From the NCBI RefSeq assembly GCF_017355985.1, contig NZ_JAFIQU010000018.1, positions 49,289 through 113,288 on the forward strand: a stretch of 64,000 nucleotides of DNA, in the 5' to 3' direction. Positions 1-12,239 of the stretch are shown piece after piece (position 1 is the first letter of the stretch; every line of letters begins with the position of its first letter). The notes beneath the pieces are model-generated. The model saw only the letters and a program-made list of their open reading frames with translations, was not told where the DNA came from and did no database searches. A program made the translations under genes and the position numbers. The stretch is from Arenibaculum pallidiluteum. Lineage in GTDB: Bacteria; Pseudomonadota; Alphaproteobacteria; Azospirillales; Azospirillaceae.

Positions 1-102
1 CAGACACCACCCCAGACACCACCCCAGACACCACCCCAGACACCACCCCAGACACCACCCCAGACACCACCCCAGACACCACCCCAGACACCACCCCAGA
101 CA
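1..102. repeat. 12-bp tandem repeat, eight perfect units plus half a unit
   Basis: The unit CAGACACCACCC is repeated eight times without a mismatch (1-96) and followed by the first six bases of a ninth. The window edge cuts the array, so the true copy number is unknown. All three forward frames are open. One frame encodes QTPP repeats and stops at TGA 121-123, overlapping the ATG of the next gene by one base, which would suit the C-terminal tail of an upstream coupled gene. Another frame encodes DTTP repeats and runs straight into that ATG. Which reading is real cannot be decided from this window. Confidence 0.9.
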
Positions 103-122
103 AGGCAATTCGGAGAGGTCTG

Positions 123-1502
123 ATGCTCGCCAATTCCTACGACGCGCGGGACCGCGCGTTCCTCCTGCACCAGCAGGCCGACCTGAAGGCCTACCGGGAG
201 GAGGGCGGCACGCTGATCGCGCGGGGCGAGGGCGTCTGGGTCTACGACGATTCCGGGAACCGCTACCTGGAAGCCATGGCTGGATTGTGGAGCGCGTCGC
301 TGGGCTTCTCGGAGAAGCGTCTTGCCGATGCCGCCTACAGGCAGATGCTGGAGCTGCCCTACTACCACACCTTCTTCCAGAAGGCGCATCCGCCGGCCGT
401 CGACCTGGCCGAGCGGCTGCTGTCGATCGCGCCCGTGCCCATGTCGAAGGTGCTGTTCCAGTGCTCGGGCTCGGAAGCGAACGACACGGCGATCAAGCTG
501 ATCTGGTACTATCACAACGCCATCGGCAAGCCCGGGAAGAAGAAGATCATCGGCCGCGTCCGGGGCTATCACGGCAACACCGTCGCCTCGGTCAGCGTCT
601 CCGGCCAGCCGCACATGCACGCGGACTTCGACGTTCCGCTGCCGCTGTTCCGGCATGCCGACAACCCGAACTACTACCGCTTCCACGAGGACGGCGAGAG
701 CGAGGAGGCCTTCGCCACCCGCATGGCCGAGAACCTGGAGAAGCTGATCCTGGCCGAGGGGCCGGACACGGTCGCGGCCTTCTTCGCGGAGCCCGTCCAG
801 GGCGGCGGCGGGGCCATCACGCCGCCCGCCACATACTTCGAGAAGATCCAGCCGATCCTCCGGAGATACGAGATCCTCTTCGTGGCCGACGAGGTGATCT
901 GCGGCTTCGGCAGGACCGGGAGCATGTGGGGCAGCCAGACCTACGGCCTGAAGCCGGACATGATCTCCTGCGCCAAGGCGCTATCCGCCTCGTACCAGCC
1001 GATCTCCGCCCTGATGATCTCCGAGCGGATTTACGAGGCCATGCTGGCCGAGAGCGGCAAGCTCGGCAGCTTCGGCCATGGCTACACCTATGGCGGGCAC
1101 CCCGTGGCCTGCGCCGTCGCGCTGGAGACGCTGAGGATCTACGAGGAGCGCGACATCATCGGGCATGTCCGCGCCGTGGCGCCCGCCATGCAGGGCGGGC
1201 TGGACGCGCTGGAGGCCCATCCCCTCGTCGGGGACGCCCGGGGCGTCGGCCTGATCGCCGGCGTCGAGCTGGTCGCCGACAAGGGGACGCGTGCCCCCTT
1301 CGATCCCGCGCGCAAGGTCGGGCTGCTGGTCCAGGCCAAGTGCCAGGAGGCCGGACTGATCGTCCGGGCCATCGGCGACCGCATCGCCTTCACCCCGCCG
1401 CTGATCATCACAGAGGGCGAGATCGCCGAGATGTGCGGCCGGTTCAAGGCAGGGCTCGATGCCGCACATGCCGAGCTGCGGGCCGAGGGCCTGATGGCGT
1501 GA
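123..1502 (+). CDS. Class III PLP-dependent aminotransferase (omega-amino acid/polyamine:pyruvate type)
   Basis: This 459-residue protein has the full length and order of fold-type I class III aminotransferases: an aromatic-rich N terminus, the cofactor-phosphate loop SGSEANDTAIK, the FAEPVQGGGG stretch, the DEVICGFGRTG motif whose Asp contacts the PLP pyridine nitrogen, and the Schiff-base lysine K285 in CAKALSASYQP. The family transfers the amino group of beta-alanine, putrescine-like amines or other omega-amino acids to pyruvate. The closest feel is SpuC or omega-amino acid:pyruvate transaminase, but the substrate cannot be read from motifs. ATG 123 is chosen because GGAGAGG lies four bases upstream. 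The same frame stays open through the tandem repeat to the window edge, so a longer N terminus cannot be excluded. It is followed by a 196-bp gap. Confidence 0.9.
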   Translation: MLANSYDARDRAFLLHQQADLKAYREEGGTLIARGEGVWVYDDSGNRYLEAMAGLWSASLGFSEKRLADAAYRQMLELPYYHTFFQKAHPPAVDLAERLLSIAPVPMSKVLFQCSGSEANDTAIKLIWYYHNAIGKPGKKKIIGRVRGYHGNTVASVSVSGQPHMHADFDVPLPLFRHADNPNYYRFHEDGESEEAFATRMAENLEKLILAEGPDTVAAFFAEPVQGGGGAITPPATYFEKIQPILRRYEILFVADEVICGFGRTGSMWGSQTYGLKPDMISCAKALSASYQPISALMISERIYEAMLAESGKLGSFGHGYTYGGHPVACAVALETLRIYEERDIIGHVRAVAPAMQGGLDALEAHPLVGDARGVGLIAGVELVADKGTRAPFDPARKVGLLVQAKCQEAGLIVRAIGDRIAFTPPLIITEGEIAEMCGRFKAGLDAAHAELRAEGLMA

Positions 1503-1698
1503 CCCCGCTCCGCCGGAGCCGCCGCACTGGAGCCATACCCGGCGTCCGGCCGGCCGTTGCGGCCGCATAGCGCGCCCTGCCCACCACCTGGCCGTCGCGG
1601 CGCGGGCCTGGCCGGCCTTTCGGCATCGGCCGTGCTCAGGCTTGCGGCACCGCGCCCGCATCGCTACATACCGTGCCTATCAGTAGGGTGCTAAATAT

Positions 1699-3402
1699 AT
1701 GCATGGTATAGCGCAGCAGCCGGCCGGAGCCGCGGCCGCGGCCGCGGCAGGGGCCGGTAAGGAAATGCCCGCGGACGCGCTGGTGCGCGCAGATCCGGCG
1801 CCAGTCCAGCAGCAGTCCCAGGCCCCGGCGCCCGGGGGCATGCCGCCGCTGCGCGCCGCTTGCTACATGCTTGCCTCGCTGCTGCTGGCCCTGACCCAGG
1901 GCCTCTTCATGAACCTGATCTCGGCCAACCTGCCGCAGATCCAGGGGGCCCTCGGCGCCACCACCAGCGAGGCGACGTGGCTGATCGCCGCCTACATGGC
2001 GCCGAATGTCAGCCTGTCCATCATGCTGGTGAAGGTCCGCGCCCAGTTCGGGCTCCGCAACTTCGCCGAGCTCGGCATCGCGGCCTTCGTGGGCGTGTCG
2101 GCGCTGCACCTGCTGGCCAATGACCTGCAATCCGCCATCCTCGTGCGCTTCCTGGGCGGCGTCGCAGCGGCCCCGCTCTCCACGCTTGCCTTCCTCTACA
2201 TGCTGGAACCCTTCGCGCCGGCCCGGAAGCTGACGGTGGGCCTGTCGCTGTCCCTGACCAACACGGCGCTGGGCCTGCCGCTGGCGCGGCTGATCGGCCC
2301 TCCGCTGCTGGAGATCGGGCAGTGGCACGGCCTCTATCTCGCCGAGATGGCCATGGCTCTGCTCAGCTTCGCCGCCGTCTATCTGCTGCCTCTTGCGCCG
2401 CCACCGCGCGCCAAGGTCATCGGAAGGCTCGACATCGCCAGCTTCCTCCTGATCTTCACGGGCTTCGGGCTGACGGCCGTCGTTCTCGCCATGGGGCGCG
2501 TCTACTGGTGGCTCGAGGCGCCCTGGCTCGGTGTCCTCCTGGCCGCGGGCATCGCCGCGGTCGCCGCGGCCGCGGCGATCGAGCTGAACCGCACCAACCC
2601 GCTGGTGGACGTCCGCTGGCTCACGAGCCGCGAGATCATCCATGTGACGGGCGTGCTCCTGCTCTGCCGCATCGTGCTGGTCGAGCCGACGGGCGCGGTC
2701 GGCTTCTTCCAGGTGCTCGGCCTGTCCTACGAGCAGACCGGGACCCTCTATGCCGTGACCATCGCCGCGACGGTCGCCGGCGGGCTCGCCTGCGCCGCGG
2801 TGATGAAGCCCGGGCGCGAGCCCTGGATCCATGCCGTGGCCCTGCTTCTCCTGATCGCGGGCGCGCTGATGGACAGCCGGGCGACGAACCTGACCCGGCC
2901 CGAGGAGATGTATGCGAGCCAGGCTCTGATCGCCGCAGCCGGCGCGCTTTTCCTGCCGCCGGCCATGGCGCGCGGCCTGATGTCGGCGCTGAAGCGCGGC
3001 CCCGCCTTCATCCTGAACTTCATCGTGATCATCCTGACCACGCAGGTCATGGGCGGCCTGCTGGGATCCGCCCTGTTCGGCAGCATCGTCACCCTGCGGG
3101 AGAAGTTTCACTCGAACCTGTTGGTGGAGCATGTCGCGCTGACCGACCCGCTGGTGGTCCAGCGCTTGGCCCAGCTCCAGGCCGTCTATGGCCGTGTGCT
3201 GACCGACCGCGCGCAGGTCGAGGCCCAGGGGCTGGCGCTGCTGAGCCAGCAGGCGACGCGGGAGGCGAACGTGCTGGCCTACAACGACATGTTCCTGCTG
3301 GTCGCAGCCATCGCCGCGGTAGCCCTGGCGGCCCTGCTCGTCCACATGGCCGTCCTGGCGCTGGGGCGCCGGGCCGCTGCGCCGGCGCCTGCCGCATCCT
3401 GA
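1699..3402 (+). CDS. EmrB/DHA2-like major facilitator superfamily efflux permease
   Basis: The 567-residue protein has an Ala/Gln/Pro-rich cytoplasmic N terminus of about 50 residues, then around 14 hydrophobic segments, the topology of DHA2 (EmrB-type) drug:proton antiporters. A short periplasmic-type insertion rich in charge and Gln near residues 470-530 precedes the last membrane segment, as in EmrB relatives. The canonical MFS loop 2-3 motif is weak (VRAQFGLRNFAELG), so substrate prediction is not possible. ATG 1699 follows AGGG with a long ten-base gap; an alternative ATG at 1765 sits directly behind AAGGA, which is too close. A fusion-protein gene follows 58 bases downstream, consistent with a tripartite efflux system that would need an outer-membrane partner not seen here. 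Confidence 0.85.
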   Translation: MHGIAQQPAGAAAAAAAGAGKEMPADALVRADPAPVQQQSQAPAPGGMPPLRAACYMLASLLLALTQGLFMNLISANLPQIQGALGATTSEATWLIAAYMAPNVSLSIMLVKVRAQFGLRNFAELGIAAFVGVSALHLLANDLQSAILVRFLGGVAAAPLSTLAFLYMLEPFAPARKLTVGLSLSLTNTALGLPLARLIGPPLLEIGQWHGLYLAEMAMALLSFAAVYLLPLAPPPRAKVIGRLDIASFLLIFTGFGLTAVVLAMGRVYWWLEAPWLGVLLAAGIAAVAAAAAIELNRTNPLVDVRWLTSREIIHVTGVLLLCRIVLVEPTGAVGFFQVLGLSYEQTGTLYAVTIAATVAGGLACAAVMKPGREPWIHAVALLLLIAGALMDSRATNLTRPEEMYASQALIAAAGALFLPPAMARGLMSALKRGPAFILNFIVIILTTQVMGGLLGSALFGSIVTLREKFHSNLLVEHVALTDPLVVQRLAQLQAVYGRVLTDRAQVEAQGLALLSQQATREANVLAYNDMFLLVAAIAAVALAALLVHMAVLALGRRAAAPAPAAS

Positions 3403-3460
3403 TTCCCGCGAAGACCCCACGAAAGCGCCCAAGACAGCTACCCGCCGAGAACCCGCCGCC

Positions 3461-4609
3461 ATGCCCAAGTACATCCGCTCGACCGCCACCATCCTCGCCC
3501 TCGCGCTGGGCGTCGCCGGTGTTCTCCTCGTCCTCTACGCCTGGCGCCTGCCGCCCTTCATCAGCGCGGTCGCGGTCACGGACAACGCCTATGTGCGCGG
3601 GCAGATCACGCTGATCAGCCCCCAGCTCGCCGGGACCGTCGCCGAGGTCCCCGTCCAGGACTTCCAGCAGGTCAAGGCAGGCCAGCTCCTGGTGCGCCTG
3701 GACGACCGCATCTATGTCCAGAGGCTGAACCAGGCCAAGGCGACCCTTGCCGGGCAGCGGGCGGCGCTGGCGAGCTCGGAGCAGCAGCGCCGCTCGGGCG
3801 AGGCGCGCGTCGCCTCCAGCGAGGCGCAGATCAACAGCGCGCAGGCGGCCCTGCGCACGGCCGAGGCGGGCTGGCACCGGGTCGAATCCCTGGTAGGCCG
3901 CGGCGTGGTAACCCAGAGCGAGGCCGATGAGCGCAGGGCCGCCTTCGAGCAGGCCCGGGCCGCGGTCAGCCAGGCCCAGGCGGCGCTCGAGGTGGCGCGG
4001 CAGGAGCTCGCCGCGGTCATCGTCGGCCGGCAGTCCCTCGAGGCCGCCGTCGAGGGGGCCCAGGCGGCCGTACAGCTTGCCGAGATCGACCTGCAGAACA
4101 CGCGCATCTTTGCGCCGCGCGATGGCCGGCTGGGTGAGATCGGAGCCCGGGCGGGGCAGTATGTCTCGGTCGGCACGCAGCTCATGGCGCTGGTGCCGGA
4201 CCGGATCTGGGTTGTCGCCAACTTCAAGGAGACGCAGCTCGCCGGCATGAAGGTCGGCCAGCCCGTCGTCTTCACGGTGGACGCGTTCCGGCATGCCGGC
4301 CTCACGGGCCGCATCGAGCGTTTCGCGCCGGCGGCGGGGTCCGAGTTCAGCGTGCTCCGGCCCGACAACGCGACCGGGAACTTCACAAAGGTCGCGCAGC
4401 GCGTTCCCGTGCGCATCGCCATCGATCCCGGCCAGGACCTGGCGGCGGAGCTCGCCCCTGGCATGTCGGTGGTGGTCAGCGTCGACACGGCCGCGCCCGC
4501 GGCCGCACCGGCGGCGCGGGCCAAGGCCGGCGGCGCGGGCGATGGCGGGCCCCCGGACGATTCCGCCGTCACCGGCAGTGGTCTCGGCGATGCCGGCGGC
4601 GCAACCTAG
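3461..4609 (+). CDS. HlyD/EmrA-family membrane fusion protein
   Basis: This is a periplasmic adaptor of 382 residues. A single N-terminal membrane anchor (about residues 8-30) is followed by a DNAYVRGQITLISPQLAGTV segment, the hallmark start of the barrel-sandwich (lipoyl-like) hybrid domain in EmrA/HlyD adaptors. A long Ala/Gln/Glu-rich coiled-coil hairpin occupies roughly residues 85-205, and the second half of the lipoyl domain (TRIFAPRDGRLGEIGARAGQ) plus a beta-barrel follow. The tail is Ala/Gly/Pro-rich and probably disordered. It lies just downstream of the MFS permease, and the pair should form the inner-membrane part of an Emr-type pump. No regulator gene is adjacent on this strand. 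Confidence 0.9.
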   Translation: MPKYIRSTATILALALGVAGVLLVLYAWRLPPFISAVAVTDNAYVRGQITLISPQLAGTVAEVPVQDFQQVKAGQLLVRLDDRIYVQRLNQAKATLAGQRAALASSEQQRRSGEARVASSEAQINSAQAALRTAEAGWHRVESLVGRGVVTQSEADERRAAFEQARAAVSQAQAALEVARQELAAVIVGRQSLEAAVEGAQAAVQLAEIDLQNTRIFAPRDGRLGEIGARAGQYVSVGTQLMALVPDRIWVVANFKETQLAGMKVGQPVVFTVDAFRHAGLTGRIERFAPAAGSEFSVLRPDNATGNFTKVAQRVPVRIAIDPGQDLAAELAPGMSVVVSVDTAAPAAAPAARAKAGGAGDGGPPDDSAVTGSGLGDAGGAT

Positions 4610-4661
4610 CCACGACGCTTCTCCGGTCGAGCGGACGGGCCCGATCTGGTAGGACGGCGGT

Positions 4662-6056
4662 ATGAGCGACATCGCCACCTCCGCAGCCGCCCCGAGCGCG
4701 CGGGCGTCCGAGATCCGCGCCATGCTGGCGCTGGCTTGGCCGCTGATCCTCACGAATCTCGCGCAGATGGCGATCACCACCACCGACGTGGTGATGATGG
4801 GCTGGCTCGGCCCGCAGGCGCTGGCGGCGGGCACGCTCGGCGCCAACCTGTTCTATGCGCCCTTTCTTTTCGGCATCGGTCTTGCGGTGGCGACGGCGCC
4901 CGCCATGGCCCAGGCGGTGGGCCGGCGCGCCGGGGTCCTGCGTGCGGTGCGGCGCGCGGCGGGGCAGGGCTTCCTGGTCTGCCTGATCTATTCCTTACCG
5001 GTCTGGGCGTTGCTCTGGCATGCCGAGGCGATCCTGCTGCTCCTCGGCCAGGACCCCGCCCTCTCGGCCGAGGCGCAGGACTACATGCGCGCGCTCCAGT
5101 GGTCGCTCCTGCCCGGGCTGATGTTCGTGGTGCTGCGATCCTTCCTCTCGGCGCTTGAGCGTCCGCGCGCGGCCCTGGTGGTGACGGTGCTGGCGATCGT
5201 CCTGAATGCCGTCAGCAACTGGGTCCTGATGTTCGGCCACTGGGGCGTGCCCGCCATGGGCGTCGTCGGGGCCGGGGTGTCCAGCACCATCGCTAACGCT
5301 TTCATGGTGGTCGGCCTGCTGGTCTTCTGCTCCTGGGACCGCGGGTTCCGGCGCTTCCGGCTCGCGGCGGCGCTGTTGAGGCCGGATCTGCACGGGCTCG
5401 GAGGGCTTCTGCGTGTCGGGCTGCCCATCGGTTTGGCCATGGGCTTCGAGGTGACGGTGTTCAACGTCGCCACCATGCTGATGGGCCTGATCGGGCCGAC
5501 CGCCCTGGCGGCGCACGCGATCGCGCTCCAGGTCTCCTCGATCACCTTCATGGTTCCCATGGGGCTGGGGCAGGCCGCCACCGTGCGGGTGGGGCTGGCG
5601 GCGGGCCGTGGCGACCATGCCGGCCTCGGCCGCGCGGGCTGGACGGCGCTGGCGCTCGGCATGGGGTTCATGACCTGCATGGCGCTGCTGCTCCTGGGCG
5701 CGCCGCAGCCGATCGTCGGCGTGTTCCTGGACCTCACTGATCCCGCCTCGGCGGCGGTTGCGCCACTTGCCGCCGCGCTGCTTGGGATCGCCGGGCTGTT
5801 CCAGGTCTTCGACGGGGCGCAGGTGGTCGGCGCGGGCGCGCTGCGCGGCCTGCAGGACACCCGCCGGCCCATGATCTTCGCCGCGCTGGGCTACTGGGCG
5901 ACCGGCATGCCTCTTGCTGCCCTGCTGGCCTTCGGGGCCGGGCTCGGCGGCATCGGCATCTGGGTCGGGCTGCTGATCGGCCTTGCGGTGGTGGCCGGGC
6001 TCATGGTCGCTCGCTGGCACCGGCGCGAGGCGCTGGGGCTCGTCCCTAGGGGATGA
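4662..6056 (+). CDS. MATE-family multidrug efflux transporter (NorM type)
   Basis: The 464 residues form about 12 membrane segments in two similar halves, the size and topology of MATE antiporters. Recognisable family signatures are LAWPLILTNLAQMAITTTDVVMMGWLG in the first helices (residues about 24-50) and VGLPIGLAMGFEVTVFNVATMLMG at the start of the second half. Such proteins expel cationic compounds in exchange for sodium ions or protons. ATG 4662 is preceded by AGGACGG. The gene sits 52 bp after the HlyD-like gene on the same strand and could be cotranscribed with the efflux pair. It converges with the small minus-strand gene that ends 42 bp downstream. Confidence 0.93.
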   Translation: MSDIATSAAAPSARASEIRAMLALAWPLILTNLAQMAITTTDVVMMGWLGPQALAAGTLGANLFYAPFLFGIGLAVATAPAMAQAVGRRAGVLRAVRRAAGQGFLVCLIYSLPVWALLWHAEAILLLLGQDPALSAEAQDYMRALQWSLLPGLMFVVLRSFLSALERPRAALVVTVLAIVLNAVSNWVLMFGHWGVPAMGVVGAGVSSTIANAFMVVGLLVFCSWDRGFRRFRLAAALLRPDLHGLGGLLRVGLPIGLAMGFEVTVFNVATMLMGLIGPTALAAHAIALQVSSITFMVPMGLGQAATVRVGLAAGRGDHAGLGRAGWTALALGMGFMTCMALLLLGAPQPIVGVFLDLTDPASAAVAPLAAALLGIAGLFQVFDGAQVVGAGALRGLQDTRRPMIFAALGYWATGMPLAALLAFGAGLGGIGIWVGLLIGLAVVAGLMVARWHRREALGLVPRG

Positions 6057-6098
6057 GCCCAGGGATGAATCCCGGGATGCCCCCCGGACAGTCGCGCC

Positions 6099-6293
6099 TC
6101 AGCGGAGGCCGCTCAGCCCGCGATAGACGAAGAACGCAACGGCCATGCCCGCAAGGATCGAGAGGCCGCCCAGCACCGGGCCCAGCAGCATGGCCGCGAC
6201 CCCGCCCGCCACGACGCCCAGCCCGGCCGCGGGGCCTGGACCCAGCAGCGGACGGCGGGGTGGGGTCGGTCGGCGGAACTGGTGCACGGACAT
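6099..6293 (-). CDS. Small two-helix membrane protein, unknown function
   Basis: This 64-residue protein has a Pro/Arg-rich N terminus of about 20 residues and then two Gly/Ala/Leu-rich hydrophobic stretches (about 22-40 and 43-58) separated by a very short turn. It would sit as a helical hairpin in the inner membrane. The start ATG has GAGGG five bases upstream. It lies 63 bp downstream of the lipoprotein gene on the same strand and may share its transcript. I do not recognise the family. The real-gene call rests on the ribosome site, the hydrophobic pattern and the lack of a better frame. Confidence 0.5.
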   Translation of the reverse strand: MSVHQFRRPTPPRRPLLGPGPAAGLGVVAGGVAAMLLGPVLGGLSILAGMAVAFFVYRGLSGLR

Positions 6294-6356
6294 GGGCGCC
6301 CTCGGCGGTTTCGGCAGGTCGGCTGCCAGGCCCGTCGCGGCGGACCAGTCCTGGCG

Positions 6357-6923
6357 TTACCGAGGATACAACGGAACGGGCCGGCCCGTCGCCCTCTGCC
6401 CGCCGGCCGCCGGCTGGGCCAGGGCGAACTGCGCCGTCCCGGCAGCGGGCGTGCGCTGGACTGCCGGACGCTGGACCGGCGCGAAGGAGGCAGGGGCGGG
6501 CGTAGGGGTAGGGGCGGGGGCAGGGATGGACGCGCTGGCTGTCGGAGCCGGCTGGAGCGCCAGCGACACGGAGGGCGCGGACATCGCAGGCGCGGCGGCG
6601 CTCTGCATCGGCACCACCGCCCGTGCGAGGTCCTGGCGGATATAGGCCGTCTCCGTCCCGCGCGTGACGGCCAGCCACTCGCTGCCGGGCACGCGGCCGA
6701 GGACCCTCAGCCTGTCGCCGGGGAACACCTTGCCGAGCACCGCATGCTCCGTGCCGGGGCCGCTGCGCAGGTTTGCGCGGGCCAGGGACTCCCATTCGCC
6801 GCCCACGGGATCGAGGGCGGAAGACTGGAGGGACGCTCCCGTCTGGACGGGGGGAGCGCCCGGCGTGCCGGTGCTCTGGCAGGCAGCGACGAGCAGGAGG
6901 GCGAGCAGGGGGACACGGCGCAT
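6357..6923 (-). CDS. Lipoprotein with bacterial SH3-type domain
   Basis: The 188-residue protein starts with a short signal ending in LLLVAAC, a lipobox with the modifiable Cys at residue 15. A bacterial SH3-like domain follows at about residues 43-82 (SLARANLRSGPGTEHAVLGK, then a GDRLRVLG strand and an EWLAVT strand), a fold that in exported proteins often binds peptidoglycan. The rest is low-complexity Ala/Pro, likely an extended periplasmic linker, ending in Arg-Pro-rich residues. It is divergent from the paiB-like gene across a 166-bp gap that should hold both promoters. Function beyond envelope association is not evident. Confidence 0.75.
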   Translation of the reverse strand: MRRVPLLALLLVAACQSTGTPGAPPVQTGASLQSSALDPVGGEWESLARANLRSGPGTEHAVLGKVFPGDRLRVLGRVPGSEWLAVTRGTETAYIRQDLARAVVPMQSAAAPAMSAPSVSLALQPAPTASASIPAPAPTPTPAPASFAPVQRPAVQRTPAAGTAQFALAQPAAGGQRATGRPVPLYPR

Positions 6924-7089
6924 TGGGAGCCTCGTCTCGGTGTCGGGCGGCAGCAGCTTAGCGGCGAAGGATTCCCAATTGATTAAGGAAAGTTGCGAGC
7001 TGGTGGACCTTTTCTGTCACACGCCAATGGCCCTGGCGCCGCCCCCTCGCAGACCCCAGGATCGCGCCCGAACGACGAATGGTGCGAGC

Positions 7090-7731
7090 ATGTACGTCCC
7101 TGCGGCCTTCCGGATCGAGGATCTTCCGGAGCTTCACGCCGTGATCGCGCAGACCGGCCTCGCGACGGTGGTGAGCGGCGGGGCGGAGGGGCTCGTGGCG
7201 AGCCACGTGCCGCTGCTCCTGGATCCGGCGGCGGGCCCGCTGGGAACGCTCTACGGCCATCTCGCCCGCGCAAACCCCCAGGCCCGCTCAATCGCGGCCG
7301 GCGAGGCGTTGGCCATATTCGGCGGCCCCGACGGCTACGTGACGCCGTCCTGGTACGCGACCAAGTGGGAGACCGGCCGGGTGGTGCCGACCTGGAATTA
7401 CGTGGCGGTGCACGCCTATGGCCCGGTGCAGGTCTTCGAGGAGCCGGAGCGGCTTCGGGCCGTGGTCGAGGCGCTGACGGAGCGGCACGAGGCCGGACGG
7501 GAGGAGCCCTGGAGGGTGTCCGACGCGCCCGAGGATTTCCTGCGCGGCCAGCTCAAGGGCATCGTCGGCATCGCGATCCCGATCGTTCGGATCGAGGGCA
7601 AGCGCAAGCTCGGCCAGAACCGGCCGCGCGCCGACCGGGAAGGCGTTGTCGCGGGGCTTGGCGCCTCTGCGCGGGAGGGCGACCGGCGGACCGCGGCGCT
7701 GATGGCGGAGGATCTCGGGCCGGGGGCGTGA
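7090..7731 (+). CDS. PaiB-like FMN-binding split-barrel protein
   Basis: The 213 residues match the PaiB family (FMN-binding negative transcriptional regulator, pyridoxamine 5'-phosphate oxidase-like split barrel). Visible signatures are the opening MYVPAAFRIED, ASHVPLLLD, GHLARANPQ, the YVTPSWYATKW block and VPTWNYVAVHAYGP, all placed as in the family, and the GIVGIAIPIVRIEGKRKLGQN C-terminal block. In Bacillus PaiB was described as a repressor of sporulation and protease genes; in proteobacteria its role is mostly unassigned. ATG 7090 fits the normal start. It stands alone, divergent from the lipoprotein gene and convergent with the hydroxylase-like gene. Confidence 0.85.
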   Translation: MYVPAAFRIEDLPELHAVIAQTGLATVVSGGAEGLVASHVPLLLDPAAGPLGTLYGHLARANPQARSIAAGEALAIFGGPDGYVTPSWYATKWETGRVVPTWNYVAVHAYGPVQVFEEPERLRAVVEALTERHEAGREEPWRVSDAPEDFLRGQLKGIVGIAIPIVRIEGKRKLGQNRPRADREGVVAGLGASAREGDRRTAALMAEDLGPGA

Positions 7732-7758
7732 GCTCCGGGGCGCCCTCGTGCCGTCTGC

Positions 7759-8481
7759 TCAGCCGACGCGTCTGGCCCTGGTCGTTGCGAACATGGGTCC
7801 GAGCTCGTGGAAGGGCCGGATGGCGAGTCCGGGGTTGGGGTAGTAGTCGACGAAGAGGTTGACGCGGGGCCTCTTGCCCTCGTGGCGGACGGCGTGCTTC
7901 CAGCGGTTGTTGAAGTCGTAGACATGGCCGCGGACCATGGAGAACTTGCGCTCGCCGACGAGGTAGACGACGTTGGGCGGCACGATCAGCGGAATGTGCA
8001 GGCGGTGGGCGCGCGCGGCCATGGGCTGGCCGTCGACATGGGGCTTGACCTTGCCGCCGGGCTGCAGGCGCACCAGGGCGACGCGGGTGACCACGCCGTG
8101 CGGCGTGCGCAGCTTCGCGATCGCGCGCTCGACCACCGGCTCGACCACCGCGCGCAGGGCGAACCAGTCGGGATAGGCATAGACCGGACCCAGGTCCGTG
8201 TCCTCGCGCTCGAGCGGCATGAACGGGCTCGGGTCGATGCCCTTCTGCAGCCCCCAGGCGTGGATCAGGTCCTCGACATAGGCGTAGTGCACCGAATTGG
8301 CCCCGGGATGCCATTCGTGCTTGAACACGATCGCCTGCGTCACCGAATGCGCCCCGTCCGCGAACAGCTCCTGGCGCAGCGGATTGCGGCTCCAGTCCTC
8401 CTCGCTCAGACCCTCCACGTAGCTCAGAAGCGGCTCCAGATCGATCGATCCAAGATCGCGGTACGGAACCCCGATATCCAT
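7759..8481 (-). CDS. Aspartyl/asparaginyl beta-hydroxylase-like protein
   Basis: The C-terminal half holds the Asp_Arg_Hydrox fold signature. There is an iron-binding HVDG motif, a basic patch including HRLHIPLIV, and a second His in KHAVRHEGKRPRVNLFVDYY, the Arg of which would hold 2-oxoglutarate. The family consists of Fe(II)/2-oxoglutarate dioxygenases that hydroxylate Asp/Asn or related side chains. Here the length (240 residues) and N terminus (DLGSIDLEPLLSYVEGL) resemble small bacterial homologues of unknown substrate. The start at 8481 (MDIGVPYRD) is preferred over an in-frame codon 12 residues upstream, because AGGAGG sits just before it. The gene is monocistronic. Confidence 0.8.
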   Translation of the reverse strand: MDIGVPYRDLGSIDLEPLLSYVEGLSEEDWSRNPLRQELFADGAHSVTQAIVFKHEWHPGANSVHYAYVEDLIHAWGLQKGIDPSPFMPLEREDTDLGPVYAYPDWFALRAVVEPVVERAIAKLRTPHGVVTRVALVRLQPGGKVKPHVDGQPMAARAHRLHIPLIVPPNVVYLVGERKFSMVRGHVYDFNNRWKHAVRHEGKRPRVNLFVDYYPNPGLAIRPFHELGPMFATTRARRVG

Positions 8482-8930
8482 GGGTCCTCCTGCTTCCAAA
8501 GCTGCCCGGCGCGCCACGGCCGAGAGGCATCAGGTCGAGAGGCGTCAGGCGTTGAGCGTCAGGTATTCCGGTCGCCACGCGGCGCGTGGTGCGCTCCAAT
8601 CTCAGTAACGTCATTCGCGGCTGCTGTGGAGTCCAAAATCTCTGCCTATATTTCTGACTTGAGTATTGGCCGAGAATTGCAATAATTCGCAGAATAATAA
8701 AAAGCCATGAGATTCGGTTTCACTGCTTGTTGCGGTTTGGTGTGGCGGGTATGTCTTCGGGCAGGCTGCGTGACGGCGTGGCGGGCCCTTGATCCGGCCG
8801 GACAGGCTTTGAGCCGGCAGGCCCGCCGATCAGACATTCCTATGAAGCTCGGATGGCTGGCGTGCCGGATCGCCGATTGGGATGTTTAGGGTCGGTACAC
8901 CAGAGTCACCGGGGAGCGATCCGGCCACCC
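8482..8930. other. Intergenic region upstream of the hydroxylase and trehalose genes
   Basis: About 450 bases without a credible gene. The stretch 8620-8710 is much more AT-rich than its surroundings. It contains TTGAGT (8659-8664), an 18-base gap and TAATTC (8683-8688), a candidate sigma70-like promoter pointing toward the trehalose gene, overlapping the dyad GAATT-GCAAT-AATTC (8674-8688). The plus-strand frame between 8707 and 8889 is open but has no family resemblance or ribosome site. No riboswitch-like structure was recognised. Confidence 0.5.

Positions 8931-12235
<3,305 letters not shown>

Positions 12236-12239
<4 letters not shown>

Noticed and set aside
1-102. CRISPR-like repeat array
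   Set aside because: Units are 12 bp, directly contiguous and have no spacers.
1636-3492. 618-codon minus-strand open frame across the MFS permease
   Set aside because: The translation is rich in Gln, Arg, Gly and His with no hydrophobic core or motif, typical of the opposite strand of a GC-rich membrane-protein gene.
8707-8889. 60-codon plus-strand frame before the trehalose gene
   Set aside because: No ribosome site, no family likeness; it lies in the likely promoter/leader region.
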